A program made the position numbers and the translations under genes. The notes below the pieces were generated by a model. It ran no database searches and was not told where the DNA came from. It was given only the letters and a program-made list of their open reading frames with translations. Of a DNA stretch of 64,000 nucleotides, positions 43,987 to 53,239 are shown piece by piece. The first letter of the stretch is position 1; each line of letters starts with the position of its first letter. Location of the stretch: contig NSKG01000010.1 in NCBI GenBank assembly GCA_002287035.1, positions 99,964 to 163,963 of the forward strand. The letters are read 5' to 3'. Origin of the DNA: Pseudomonas sp. WN033. GTDB lineage: Bacteria; Pseudomonadota; Gammaproteobacteria; Pseudomonadales; Pseudomonadaceae.

Positions 43987-45228
43987 TCAGATGATCTGCC
44001 TGGTCTGCAGTGCGTCGATGTCCTCGGCGGTGAGCCCGAGCCATTCGCTGAGCACATCGCTCGTATGTTCGCCTACCATCGGCGGCGGCGAACGATAACG
44101 AACCGGCGTACCGGAAAAGCGCATCGGGCTGGCCGCAGTACGTACGACGCCGTTTACCCTGTGCTTGATGGGGACGATCATTTCGCGTTCGATTACGTGA
44201 GGATCGTTCTCCAGGTCGGCCATCTCATTCAGTGGACCACAGGACACCGTGGCGGCGTTTAGATGCTCGATCCACTGGGCCTTGGTGCGCCCCTTGAGCG
44301 CAGCGGTTAGCGCTTCGGAAAGAGTTTTGCGATTGGCGACCCGGGCGCCATTCTTGGCGAAGCGTGGGTCCTCCACCCATTCCGGATGGCCTACTGCGGC
44401 GGCCAGACGGGTGAACTCGCGGTCATTGAAGGTGGCTATCAGAATGTAGCCGTCATCCACTGCATACACACCATAGGGCGAGGCACTGGGGTGATCGTTG
44501 CCGGTACGGCCAAGTTCCTTGCCGCCGTTGAACCAGGACGAAAAGGTATTTAGTAGCGCGGCAACCTGTGAATCGAACAGTGAGACATCGATATGCTGAC
44601 CTTCACCGCTGATGTTGCGGTGGTTAAGCGCAGCCAGTACCCCAATCGCCGCGTAGAGCCCGGCACATATATCGGCGACAGGCACACCAACCCGCATCGG
44701 ACCGGCACCTGGCTCGCCGTCGCGATGGCCGGTCACGGACATGACTCCGGCCATGGCCTGGATCAGGTAGTCGTAACCCGAGCGGTTGGCATAGGGACCG
44801 GTCTGGCCGAAGCCGGTAACCGAGCAGTAGATCAACCGTGGGTTGATCTTGCGCAGATCCTCGTAGCCCAGGCCATACTTCGCCAGGGTGCCGGTACGAT
44901 AGTTTTCCAGTAGAACATCGGACTGCGCAGCCATCCGCCGGATCAGTTCGGCGCCTTCGGTCTGTGCATAATCAATGGTTACCGAGCGCTTGTTACGGTT
45001 GACCGACTGACTATAGGTCGATTCCTGGTGGGGGGTACCTTCGGTGCCTTTCAGCCAGGGCGGACCGATGCGACGAATATCATCACCTTCACCCTGACGT
45101 TCGATCTTGACCACCTCTGCACCGAGGTCGGCGAGTATCTGCCCGGCGTAGGGGCCGGCAATGACCCGGGTCATGTCCAGAACACGCACGCCAGCAAGAG
45201 CATCTTTCGGAATATCGTTCATGATCAT
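43987..45228 (-). CDS. Type III CoA transferase (CaiB/BaiF family)
   Basis: 413 residues. LDMTRVIAGPYAGQILADLGAEVVK is split here as the family opening LDMTRVIAGPYAG plus LADLGAEV; RSVTIDY, ENYRTGTLAKYGLG and SGYDYLIQAM follow, the last with the probable catalytic Asp. It moves CoA between acids, for instance from a product acyl-CoA to the incoming substrate; alpha-methylacyl-CoA racemase is a relative and cannot be excluded. ATG 45228 overlaps the SDR stop (ATGA); ATG 45222 is an alternative. Confidence 0.88.
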   Translation of the reverse strand: MIMNDIPKDALAGVRVLDMTRVIAGPYAGQILADLGAEVVKIERQGEGDDIRRIGPPWLKGTEGTPHQESTYSQSVNRNKRSVTIDYAQTEGAELIRRMAAQSDVLLENYRTGTLAKYGLGYEDLRKINPRLIYCSVTGFGQTGPYANRSGYDYLIQAMAGVMSVTGHRDGEPGAGPMRVGVPVADICAGLYAAIGVLAALNHRNISGEGQHIDVSLFDSQVAALLNTFSSWFNGGKELGRTGNDHPSASPYGVYAVDDGYILIATFNDREFTRLAAAVGHPEWVEDPRFAKNGARVANRKTLSEALTAALKGRTKAQWIEHLNAATVSCGPLNEMADLENDPHVIEREMIVPIKHRVNGVVRTAASPMRFSGTPVRYRSPPPMVGEHTSDVLSEWLGLTAEDIDALQTRQII

Positions 45229-45998
45229 ACCGCTATGGTGTAGCCGCCGTTGACGGAAATGACCTGCCCGGTCATGTAGGAGGCGCCCTCTGACAACAGA
45301 AAGCAGATGGGCACGGCCACCTCTTCGGGCGAGGCAAAGCGTCCCAGGGGAATCTGTGCCATGTACGTGTCGAGGAATTTCTGGTCGCTGCGGACCTTTT
45401 CCGTCATCGCCGTTTCGACCATCCCGAAGCACACGGCGTTTGAACGAATGTTGTATTTCGCCCATTCACGAGCGGTGGTCATGGCCATGCCGAACATACC
45501 GGACTTGGCCGCCGAGTAGTTGATTTGCCCCAGGCTGCCACGGCGGCCGGCGTCGGAAGAGATGAAAACAATCGAGCCGGGGGCTGTCTCCCCGGCCTTG
45601 GCACGGGCCAGCATGTGCTTGCCAACTGCCTGGGTGAAGAGAAAGGAGCCTGTCAGATGAATGTCCAGAACCTGCTGCCACTGCTCCATGGTCATTTTTT
45701 CGATCATGGCCGGGCGGCCAATACCGGCATTGTTAACCAGGCCGTGGACGGCGCCAAAATACGCGACAGTCTTTTCGACCGCGACTTGGGCGAACTCGGG
45801 GTTAGCGACGCTACCCGCCAGTGGCAGATATTTGCCGTCAAATTCTGTAGCGGCTGAATCGAGTGCTGCCTCGTTCAGGTCGACGGCGGCCACATTGGCA
45901 CCCTGACTGATCGCCAGGCGGGCGATAGCCAGGCCAATGCCCTGGCCTGCACCAGTGACGATGAGGGTGCGCCCTTCAAGGGTCATGGGGTTGTTCAT
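45225..45998 (-). CDS. SDR family oxidoreductase
   Basis: 257 residues. TGAGQGIGLA (15-24), NNAGIG, YSAAK for the active site, and a normal C terminus MTGQVISVNGG. It should be an NAD(P)-dependent dehydrogenase, for example of a 3-hydroxyacyl-CoA or of a ring hydroxyl. Both ends overlap its neighbours by ATGA junctions, DUF35 upstream and CoA transferase downstream. Confidence 0.9.
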   Translation of the reverse strand: MNNPMTLEGRTLIVTGAGQGIGLAIARLAISQGANVAAVDLNEAALDSAATEFDGKYLPLAGSVANPEFAQVAVEKTVAYFGAVHGLVNNAGIGRPAMIEKMTMEQWQQVLDIHLTGSFLFTQAVGKHMLARAKAGETAPGSIVFISSDAGRRGSLGQINYSAAKSGMFGMAMTTAREWAKYNIRSNAVCFGMVETAMTEKVRSDQKFLDTYMAQIPLGRFASPEEVAVPICFLLSEGASYMTGQVISVNGGYTIAV

Positions 45999-46381
45999 GG
46001 GTTATCTGGACCTTGGTTGCCGATGGGTTCAAATACGACGAAGTGCTGGTCTTCGTCGCTGGTAATCTGGACCTTCACTCTTGTGCCTATGCGAATCTGG
46101 TCAACTGGTATGCCGTCGATGCGGGTCATCATGCGCGGACCCTCGTCAAGCTCCACCAGGGCTACGTTATAAGGCTCGGCGGGGGGCTTGGGGCGAATTA
46201 TGGTCACGGAGTAGATGGTTCCGAGACCGCTGGCATCGACCCATTCGAGATCGGTATTGCCGGTGGCGGGCTCAAGCACGCGTGGGTAAAACAAATGGCC
46301 ACCGCTGGCGCGGCTGCGTTGCAGTTTGAAGCGGCCTTGCTTGAGGTGCTCCTGATATTCCGAGTCGGGACGTATTGGCAT
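45995..46381 (-). CDS. DUF35 / OB-fold protein without zinc ribbon Cys
   Basis: 128 residues. The N-terminal helix, LEWVDASGLGTIYS linker and OB-fold VKVQITSDEDQ match DUF35, but the ribbon stretch (GGHLFYPRVLEP) has no Cys; indeed the protein has none at all. Zinc binding is therefore lost. DUF35 proteins usually support thiolase-like or MaoC enzymes. First gene of the overlapping operon; operator M lies 148 bases upstream. Confidence 0.85.
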   Translation of the reverse strand: MPIRPDSEYQEHLKQGRFKLQRSRASGGHLFYPRVLEPATGNTDLEWVDASGLGTIYSVTIIRPKPPAEPYNVALVELDEGPRMMTRIDGIPVDQIRIGTRVKVQITSDEDQHFVVFEPIGNQGPDNP

Positions 46382-46524
46382 GCTGTTTGTCCTGTATTTT
46401 AGCTGGCTGATCGTCGGTATTTTTCATCTTGCGTGGGCCGCTTTCAGCGCGGATTCAGGAATTAACCTTTTTATTTAGCTGCTTATGTTATTTCTGTGTT
46501 GATTCATTGGCTGCTTAAATTAAA

Positions 46525-46546
46525 AAACTGTCATATAGTTAGTTTT
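46525..46546. promoter_or_regulatory. Operator M (TGAC-N5-GTCA family)
   Basis: The core is TGTC-ATATA-GTTA followed by GTTTT. It lies between the divergent DUF35 operon and the MFS gene. Confidence 0.6.
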
Positions 46547-46646
46547 AAATATGCGGCTATTCCTCCCTTTAGTCAAGCTCAAGGCATCTGGATAGTGGCG
46601 CCAGCCAGGAAAATCTGGCGGATCAAACGACAGGTGTGGAGGCCGA

Positions 46647-48236
46647 ATGGCGGAAAATATCAAGGATGGTCCCTGGGCACCGTTTCGTGTGAAAGCGTTC
46701 TGCTGGCTATGGCTTGGGGCGCTGGCGGTCAATCTGGCGCTCTGGATGCAGAACGTGGGGGCGGCCTGGATGATGCTGACGCTAACCACCTCACCGTTTA
46801 TGGTTGCCCTGGTACAGACAGCGGTCAGTCTCCCGTCCTTTTTCTTTGGCCTGCCTGGTGGTGTGTTTGCCGACATATTCAATCGTCGCAGTTACCTTAT
46901 GGTCACTCAGGCCGGGATGCTGCTGGCGGCGCTGGTACTGGTCGCCTGCGCCTGGTTTGGGCTGATAACGCCAGTCTTGCTGCTGGCGCTGACCTTTGCG
47001 TTTGGTATCGGGTTTGCGCTGATGGGGCCAGCCTGGTACTCCGCCCAGGCTGAATCGGTTCCCCGGTTGCTGATGCCTTCGGCGCTGGCATTATCATCCG
47101 TCTCCTACAGCTCGGCCCGAGCAGTCGGGCCGGCACTGGCTGGCGGTGTGGTGGCCGTTTCCGGAATCGTCAGTGTGTTCGCCATCTGTGCGCTGCTGCT
47201 GTTCGTATCGCTGTTGGTGATCTGCTTCATGCGTTCGCCAGTCAGGGACAGTTCGCTGCCCCCCGAGACGTTGCTTGCCGGCCTCCGGGGCGCGGTTCGC
47301 TATACGCGCTATTCGCAGGTCATGCGCTGGCAGATACTGAGAACGACGGTATTTGTCGCAGCAGGCAGTGGCATGTGGGCTCTGCTGCCGCTGGTGACGA
47401 GTGAGTCAGGCGGCGACGCTGGTCAGTATGGTCTGCTGCTGGGCAGTATTGGTGCTGGCACCATGTTCGGCGCATTGGTGCTGCCAGCGATGCGGACGAG
47501 GCTCGAGGTAAACCGGCTGATTACTGTCGCGTGCGCGCTCTTTGCGGTCGGTGGCGGTGTGGTGGCGGCGTTCGACAATATCCTTGTGCTGTGTACGGCA
47601 TTGTTCTTCGCCGGGATAGGCTGGATGTGCGTGGGTACCACCAACCTGGTGGCCATACAGACGGTGGTTCCGTCATGGATCAGGGCGCGTGCCGTTGCCA
47701 TTTACATGCTGGTGTTTCAGGGGGCGCTGGCCATTGGTGGGGCAGCCTGGGGTGTGCTGGCCAGTTACATCAGTCTGTCCGAAACCCTGGGGCTAGCCTC
47801 ACTGGTGGTATTGGCGTCGGTGCTGGTCATGTGGCGCTACCCGATCCGTCTGGGCGAGGAGGCGGATGTCATGCCATCGGATGTGGAGTTGCCTGGCTAT
47901 ATAGCGGAGCCGGATGCTCAGCAAGACGGTCCGGTGGCTGTGCAGGTCAGCTATCAGATCGACTCGGCCAGTAAGGATGAGTTTCTTGCTCTAGTGAGTG
48001 AGCTGGGCATCAAGCGGCGGCGCAATGGCGCTAGCTTCTGGCGTCTCTATCGGGAGATGGAGCAACCGTTGCACTACCAGGAGCGTTTCATGGTTGATTC
48101 CTGGTCCGACTATGTCCGCCAACAGTCGCGTCTGACAGTAGCGGATCTCAATCTGGAGAGGCGAGTGCGCGTGCTGCATGTGGGGGAGCAGCCACCCAGG
48201 GTTGTGCATTTCATTGGAGAGAAAACCATCCGCTGA
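46647..48236 (+). CDS. MFS transporter of the EntS/MFS_3 type with C-terminal extra domain
   Basis: 529 residues. Twelve hydrophobic segments span about 15-410, with FGLPGGVFADIFNRR as the MFS motif A. The last 100 residues are soluble and look like an antibiotic-monooxygenase-type ferredoxin-like fold (VSYQIDSASKDEFLALV, RFMVDSWSDYVRQQ), common in this subgroup. Probably an efflux pump for a hydrophobic compound or intermediate. ATG 46647 has GGAGG nearby. It is divergent from the CoA transferase operon across operator M. Confidence 0.88.
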   Translation: MAENIKDGPWAPFRVKAFCWLWLGALAVNLALWMQNVGAAWMMLTLTTSPFMVALVQTAVSLPSFFFGLPGGVFADIFNRRSYLMVTQAGMLLAALVLVACAWFGLITPVLLLALTFAFGIGFALMGPAWYSAQAESVPRLLMPSALALSSVSYSSARAVGPALAGGVVAVSGIVSVFAICALLLFVSLLVICFMRSPVRDSSLPPETLLAGLRGAVRYTRYSQVMRWQILRTTVFVAAGSGMWALLPLVTSESGGDAGQYGLLLGSIGAGTMFGALVLPAMRTRLEVNRLITVACALFAVGGGVVAAFDNILVLCTALFFAGIGWMCVGTTNLVAIQTVVPSWIRARAVAIYMLVFQGALAIGGAAWGVLASYISLSETLGLASLVVLASVLVMWRYPIRLGEEADVMPSDVELPGYIAEPDAQQDGPVAVQVSYQIDSASKDEFLALVSELGIKRRRNGASFWRLYREMEQPLHYQERFMVDSWSDYVRQQSRLTVADLNLERRVRVLHVGEQPPRVVHFIGEKTIR

Positions 48237-48336
48237 GACGTACAAACAGCTAGCGAAGAGGTGGCCGCACGAGCGATCTGTCGCGATGCCGAGGCCAAGG
48301 AGCCGGCGCCCCTCGACGGCCTTGACCTGGGTGGTC

Positions 48337-49146
48337 TCAGAGGTCCAGGTACTGCGCCATACCTGGTGGGGGAGCCATCTTGCAGGCCGGGTCGTAGAAC
48401 GGCGAGAAGACCTTGAGCAGGCGCGGCAGGCTGGCCCTGGCGATGCGCCGCTTGACCTGCTGTTGGCGTTCGACCGAGGAGGCCTGTTCCGTCTCCGACA
48501 GGTTGCGGCGATCCTGCCCAAGCAGGTAGGCGTTGACCCGCTTGATGTGGCTACCGATGTGGGCGACCGCGTAGACAAAGCCATACAGGCGATACAGGTA
48601 GCTGCGCAAGCCATGGCCGTAGAGCGCCTTGTACACGTCGTAGCAGACACTGCGGTGCTCGAACTCCTCGGCCAGGTGCCATTTCCACAGGGTTACAGCG
48701 CTTTCATCGGCACCTTCCAGATAGTCGTCCAGCTCGGTGAAGAATACCTCGGCGCTGGATGAGCCCATGGCCTCGAAGCCTTCGGAATAGGCCAGCAGGA
48801 AACGCAGCGGCTTGTCTTCCAGCCAGCGCCGGTAGTCGGCCTCGTAGGGCGCCTCCAGTTCGCGCATGCCGGCGTAGCCGCTGTCGTACAGGCGCTGATT
48901 GAAGGCCACATGGCGCTTGCAATGTTGTACTTCCTGCTTGATGAATATGTCCACATCCGCCAGCAGGCGCTGCTGGTTGGGTCTGGACGCCAACTCGGTG
49001 CGGGCACGCATCATTACCTTGACCAGGAAGGGTTCGACGTGGGCCGGTACGGTGGATGCCGCGTTATAGTAATGGGCGAATTCACGGTTCGGTGCCCAAT
49101 CGGGGCGAACCTCGGAAAAGTCGATGACGGGGGTACGGACGCGCAT
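48337..49146 (-). CDS. PF10118-type metal-dependent protein, ferritin-like di-iron motif
   Basis: 269 residues, all-helical. Two ExxH pairs, Glu72/His75 (QEVQH) and Glu161/His164 (EFEHR), plus Glu122/125, fit a ferritin-like di-metal site. The family is labelled metal-dependent hydrolase without firm biochemistry; a di-iron oxygenase role is equally possible. ATG 49146 has AGGAGG. It lies 67 bases after the amidohydrolase gene and ends the 51716 transcript. Confidence 0.8.
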   Translation of the reverse strand: MRVRTPVIDFSEVRPDWAPNREFAHYYNAASTVPAHVEPFLVKVMMRARTELASRPNQQRLLADVDIFIKQEVQHCKRHVAFNQRLYDSGYAGMRELEAPYEADYRRWLEDKPLRFLLAYSEGFEAMGSSSAEVFFTELDDYLEGADESAVTLWKWHLAEEFEHRSVCYDVYKALYGHGLRSYLYRLYGFVYAVAHIGSHIKRVNAYLLGQDRRNLSETEQASSVERQQQVKRRIARASLPRLLKVFSPFYDPACKMAPPPGMAQYLDL

Positions 49147-49213
49147 GTTGCCTCCTCGCGGATCGCAATGGGAAAAGCCGGGGCGCGCTGGGCGGCCCCG
49201 GTGGTCGACGGGG

Positions 49214-50500
49214 TCAGGCGAACAGCTTGACCACCTCGCCAGAGGTGACCGGCTGGCCGTGACGGTTCGATGGGTTGTGTCCGCCCATACCGGCTACTGG
49301 CGTGACGTTGACGTGTCCGGCTTGGGCGCGCAGGGCGCCGACAGTACAGTTGTCACGACCGAGCGTGGCGAAGGGGTCGAAGCGGAACTCGCGCATCGCG
49401 TTGAGATGAGTGGCCTTGTCGATCAGTTCCTTGGGCAGGTGCTTGACCGCATTCCAGACGGTTTCCGGCGAGTTCGGCCAGACGCAGTCGGAGTGCGGGT
49501 AGTCGCACTCCCAGCAGACCATGTCCATGTTCAGGAAGTTGGTGTTGTGCAAGCCGAACTGATCATCGATGAAGCAGGTCAGCACGTTGCGCTTGAACAG
49601 CTCACTGGGCAACAGGTCGCCGAAGTTGGCGTTGGTCCAGGCTTTGTGGTGCTTGTAGACGAAGTCAGCGCGTTCCAATAGATAGGGAATCCAGCCGATG
49701 CCACCCTCGGCCAGTGACAGGCGCAGGTCGGGAAATTTCTTGAACACCGGCGAGAACAGCCAGTCCGCGGCGGCTCCGGCGATGGCCATCGGCATTGTCA
49801 CTATCCAGGAATCAATCGGCGAATCCATGGATGAATGGGATGCCTGGGCACCGGAACCGATGTGGCAGTTGATGACGATCTGATGCTCTACCGCGGTGGC
49901 CCACAGCGGGTCCCAGTAGCCCAGGTGAATACTGGGTAGGCCTACAGCAGCAGGGTTGTCGGGAAAGGTAACGGTGCGACATCCTTTGGCGGCGACCCTT
50001 TTTAGTTCCTCGACAGATGCCTGCACATCCCACAGCGGCAGAATCGCCAGCGGGATGAAGCGGCCCGGAGCTGAGGCGCACCATTCGTCGAGGTGCCAGT
50101 CGTTGTAGGCGCTGATGACGGCTCTTGCCAGCTGCTTGTCACTGCTGGCAAACAGTCGATTACCAGCGAAATGCGGGAACGTCGGGAAACAGATCGACGC
50201 GAGCACTCCATCCGCATTCATGTCATCGATACGGTCCTTGACGTCGTAGGTTCCGCTGCGAATCTGGCTATAGGCCGTGGGTTCCATGCCGTATTCTTCA
50301 GGCGGGCGCCCGACTACGGCGTTGAGGCCGAAGTTCGGAATCATCTGGCCATCGAAGCTCCAGGCGTCTGCACCGGATTCGGTAGTGACCAGGCGTGGCG
50401 CCCGGTCTCTGTAACGCTCCGGAATATGGTTGTCGAACATGTTCGGTGGTTCGATCACATGATCGTCCACGCTGATCAGTACAAGATCATTAATATCCAT
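49214..50500 (-). CDS. Amidohydrolase-2 family metal-dependent hydrolase/decarboxylase
   Basis: 428 residues from ATG 50500 (AGAGGAT upstream); a 39-codon upstream extension has no site. Metal motif DDH at 12-14, INCHIGSGAQ for a His and CDYPHSD for the Asp. It is a close paralogue of the gene at 28398 (similar over the whole length). It lies 31 bases after another amidohydrolase gene. Possible decarboxylation or ring-opening of an intermediate. Confidence 0.88.
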   Translation of the reverse strand: MDINDLVLISVDDHVIEPPNMFDNHIPERYRDRAPRLVTTESGADAWSFDGQMIPNFGLNAVVGRPPEEYGMEPTAYSQIRSGTYDVKDRIDDMNADGVLASICFPTFPHFAGNRLFASSDKQLARAVISAYNDWHLDEWCASAPGRFIPLAILPLWDVQASVEELKRVAAKGCRTVTFPDNPAAVGLPSIHLGYWDPLWATAVEHQIVINCHIGSGAQASHSSMDSPIDSWIVTMPMAIAGAAADWLFSPVFKKFPDLRLSLAEGGIGWIPYLLERADFVYKHHKAWTNANFGDLLPSELFKRNVLTCFIDDQFGLHNTNFLNMDMVCWECDYPHSDCVWPNSPETVWNAVKHLPKELIDKATHLNAMREFRFDPFATLGRDNCTVGALRAQAGHVNVTPVAGMGGHNPSNRHGQPVTSGEVVKLFA

Positions 50501-50531
50501 TGGCGTATCCTCTTGTTGATTTTGTTTCGCC

Positions 50532-51716
50532 TCAGCGTTGCCCGGCAAGCAGCCCCTTGAGGTTGCTGTGCATGATTTTCCGGGTGTCTTCAGCAGACAG
50601 GTTGCTGATGTCGTCAAAGAAATTCAGTGGCTTCTTCAAGCCTTCCGGATGTGGCCAGTCGCTGCCAAACAGCACCCGGTCAGCTCCCATCAGTTCCACT
50701 ACCTTGTCGACCGGGTCTTCGTAGAAGGGCGCGATGTAAACGTGTTCGCGGAAGCTCTCGACCGGATCGTGCTTGAAAGACTGGGGCATCATCGAATAGA
50801 CGTGTTCGAAGCGTTTGAGCAGCGGCTCGAGCCAGGCCGAGCCGTTTTCCAGCACGGCGATGCGCACATTGGGGAAGCGGTCGAAGACACCATGGCATAC
50901 CAGCGCCGAGAGCGTGTCGGCAATCGGGCGGCCCATCCAGTCGAGCATTTCATTGAAGGGGTCTTTTTCAAACGGCCGGAACTCGCCTTGGCCACCCTGG
51001 GTCCACCAGCGATAGATGCGGTTGTAGCCGGAGTCGGAAACATGATGAATGACGAAGATTCCTGACTCACTGACCCGTGCCCAGAAGGGATCGAACTCCT
51101 TGAAACCATGGGAGCGGCTGCCGCGAATACCGGCTACCGGGCCGGGGCGCACCAGTACGCAACGGGCACCGGCAGCCAGGAGGTAGTCCAGTTCCCGGCA
51201 GGCGGTTTCACAATCGGACAGGTTGATCGCACCGGCAGGAAACTGGCGGCCATTGCCAAAACCGTACTCGTCGGCGACCCACTGGTTCAATGAATGAAAC
51301 AGGGCCTGGATGGTTTCCGGCTTGTGCTCCAGACGCTCCTCGATCACCGAGGCCAGGGTCGGCAGCACGACGGCGGCGTGGATGCCTTCCTGATCGAGGA
51401 TCTTCAGATGCTCGGCGCCATTATGAAACGCCGGCTGCGAGGGGATGGGCTTGCCGCCAAAATCTCTTAGGGACAGGCCCTCGGGATTGTTGCCGCGATA
51501 CCAGTCTTCGTGAGAACCGATGTCGGCGACATAGTTGAAGGTCGGGTTGGGAATGTAGTCGGAAATGATACCACCCACCGCCAGCTTGGTTCGGCCTTCG
51601 ATCTGGACATACTGGAAATCCTTTTGAAACTCCTTGGGCAGGTACCGCAGGAAGGCTTCCGGCGGCTCATAATAATGCTGATCGGCATCGTAGATGGGAT
51701 AGTCAACGGCGTGCAT
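50532..51716 (-). CDS. Amidohydrolase-2 family protein
   Basis: 394 residues. Metal motif DQH at 12-14, IHHVSDSGYNR, and GSDWPHPEG with the catalytic Asp near the C terminus. Distant from the two paralogues at 28398 and 49214. ATG 51716 has AAGGAG. Operator N lies 97 bases ahead, so it opens the transcript of two amidohydrolases and the PF10118 protein. Confidence 0.88.
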   Translation of the reverse strand: MHAVDYPIYDADQHYYEPPEAFLRYLPKEFQKDFQYVQIEGRTKLAVGGIISDYIPNPTFNYVADIGSHEDWYRGNNPEGLSLRDFGGKPIPSQPAFHNGAEHLKILDQEGIHAAVVLPTLASVIEERLEHKPETIQALFHSLNQWVADEYGFGNGRQFPAGAINLSDCETACRELDYLLAAGARCVLVRPGPVAGIRGSRSHGFKEFDPFWARVSESGIFVIHHVSDSGYNRIYRWWTQGGQGEFRPFEKDPFNEMLDWMGRPIADTLSALVCHGVFDRFPNVRIAVLENGSAWLEPLLKRFEHVYSMMPQSFKHDPVESFREHVYIAPFYEDPVDKVVELMGADRVLFGSDWPHPEGLKKPLNFFDDISNLSAEDTRKIMHSNLKGLLAGQR

Positions 51717-51808
51717 GTTCTGGCTCCTTCATGATTGTTTTCACCGCAAGGTGAGGTGCCAGTGCATTACACGCCGTATGACTTTTTCATTCCTTGATCT
51801 GAATCAAT

Positions 51809-51830
51809 AAACTGACTGTGTGTTATTTAT
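51809..51830. promoter_or_regulatory. Operator N (TGAC-N5-GTCA family)
   Basis: The core is TGAC-TGTGT-GTTA with AAAC before and TTTAT after, 97 bases ahead of the amidohydrolase start at 51716. Confidence 0.6.
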
Positions 51831-51869
51831 GTGGAATGGCAGTCTACGCCAGACTTGCTAGAGGGCTTA

Positions 51870-53060
51870 TCAACCAAACCGTTCGAGGATGGCCGCGATA
51901 CCCTGGCCACCGCCAATGCACATGGTGACCAGTGCATAGCGTCCGCCAGTCCGCTCCAGCTCGTACAGCGCCTTGATGGTGATGATGGCGCCGGTGGCGC
52001 CAATCGGATGCCCCAGAGATAGCCCCGAGCCATTGGGGTTAACCCGATCGGCTGGTAGTTCAAGCTCGCGGGCAACCGCACAGGCCTGGGCGGCAAAGGC
52101 TTCATTGGCCTCTATGACGTCCATATCCGCGATGCTGAGCCCAGCCTTTTCCAGCGCCATCCTGGAAGCCGGGACTGGGCCCATGCCCATCAGCTCGGGG
52201 TCGACTCCTGCATGGGCGTATGACACCAGACGGGCCATTGGCCTCAGGCCTTGTTTGCAGGCTGCCTGGTGTTCCATCAGAACGAGCGCTGCTGCACCAT
52301 CGTTCAGGCCGGATGCGTTACCGGCTGTGACGCGGCCATTGTCACGGTCAAATACTGGTTTCAGTTTCCTGAAGTCGTCCCGGGTGCTGTTGTGGCGCAC
52401 ATGTTCGTCCGTATCAAACAGGCGCTCAGTCTTACCCTTCCTGACGGTTACCGGCAGTATCTGTTTCTGGAAACGCCCCTCCTGTATGGCCTGTGCCGCA
52501 CGCCGGTGCGATTCGCAGGCCAGTTCGTCCTGCGCTTCGCGGGAAACATCATACTTCGCACCTACCTTCTCGGCAGTGATACCCATATGAATGTCATGCA
52601 ACGGGTCAGTCAGGGCACCTACCAGCATGTCAGTCAGCCGTACGTCACCCATCCGAGCGCCAAATCTCGGCGTTTGCGATGAATAGGGGGCTTTGCTCAT
52701 GCTTTCAGCACCGCCCGCCAGGGCCGAATCATAATCGCCCAGCATGATGCCTTGAGCTGCTGTGATAATAGCCTGCAAGCCCGATCCGCAAAGGCGGTTC
52801 AGTGTCAGCGCAGGAGTGGCCTTGTCGATACCGGCGAGAAGCCCGACGGCCCGGGCAAGATACATATCTCTGGGTTCGGTCTGGATGACATTGCCGAAAA
52901 CCACATGGCCGACGCTTCCGGTATCAAGACCCGATCGTTTCAGAGCCTCACGAGCCACGAGTGTGCCCAACTCTACAGGGGAGAAGTCTTTGAGGCTTCC
53001 CCCAAAATCGCCTATGGCGGTTCTCACGCCGCTGATGATGACTACGTCACGCGATAGCAT
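51870..53060 (-). CDS. Thiolase (acetyl-CoA acetyltransferase family)
   Basis: 396 residues from ATG 53060; the longer reading from 53111 adds an unrelated stretch. Cys91 in LNRLCGSG, EANEAFAAQ, GSGLSLGHPIGATG and MCIGGGQG are all present. Typical degradative or biosynthetic thiolase of the PhaA/FadA type. Operator O lies 73 bases upstream, shared with the divergent chemoreceptor gene. Confidence 0.92.
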   Translation of the reverse strand: MLSRDVVIISGVRTAIGDFGGSLKDFSPVELGTLVAREALKRSGLDTGSVGHVVFGNVIQTEPRDMYLARAVGLLAGIDKATPALTLNRLCGSGLQAIITAAQGIMLGDYDSALAGGAESMSKAPYSSQTPRFGARMGDVRLTDMLVGALTDPLHDIHMGITAEKVGAKYDVSREAQDELACESHRRAAQAIQEGRFQKQILPVTVRKGKTERLFDTDEHVRHNSTRDDFRKLKPVFDRDNGRVTAGNASGLNDGAAALVLMEHQAACKQGLRPMARLVSYAHAGVDPELMGMGPVPASRMALEKAGLSIADMDVIEANEAFAAQACAVARELELPADRVNPNGSGLSLGHPIGATGAIITIKALYELERTGGRYALVTMCIGGGQGIAAILERFG

Positions 53061-53128
53061 TCCGGTTACCCCTTTTTTTTGGAAAACAGCTTCGTATTGT
53101 CGCTTTGGCAAAGGATCTTTGCTATATA

Positions 53129-53150
53129 TAAATGACGGTATGTCATTTAT
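53129..53150. promoter_or_regulatory. Operator O (TGAC-N5-GTCA family)
   Basis: A perfect pair of arms: AAATGAC-GGTAT-GTCATTT. It lies between the divergent thiolase and chemoreceptor genes. Confidence 0.65.
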
Positions 53151-53239
53151 TATTTATTGGATGAACTGCACACTGAAAGTGCATGGCATGCACATGCCGG
53201 GAATTTTTATAAAACAACAATGTGGCCAGGGATCGAAAA

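Noticed and set aside
43987..45228. Alpha-methylacyl-CoA racemase
   Set aside because: Length and the ENYRTGT/SGYDYL blocks fit CoA transferases better; racemase stays a possibility only.
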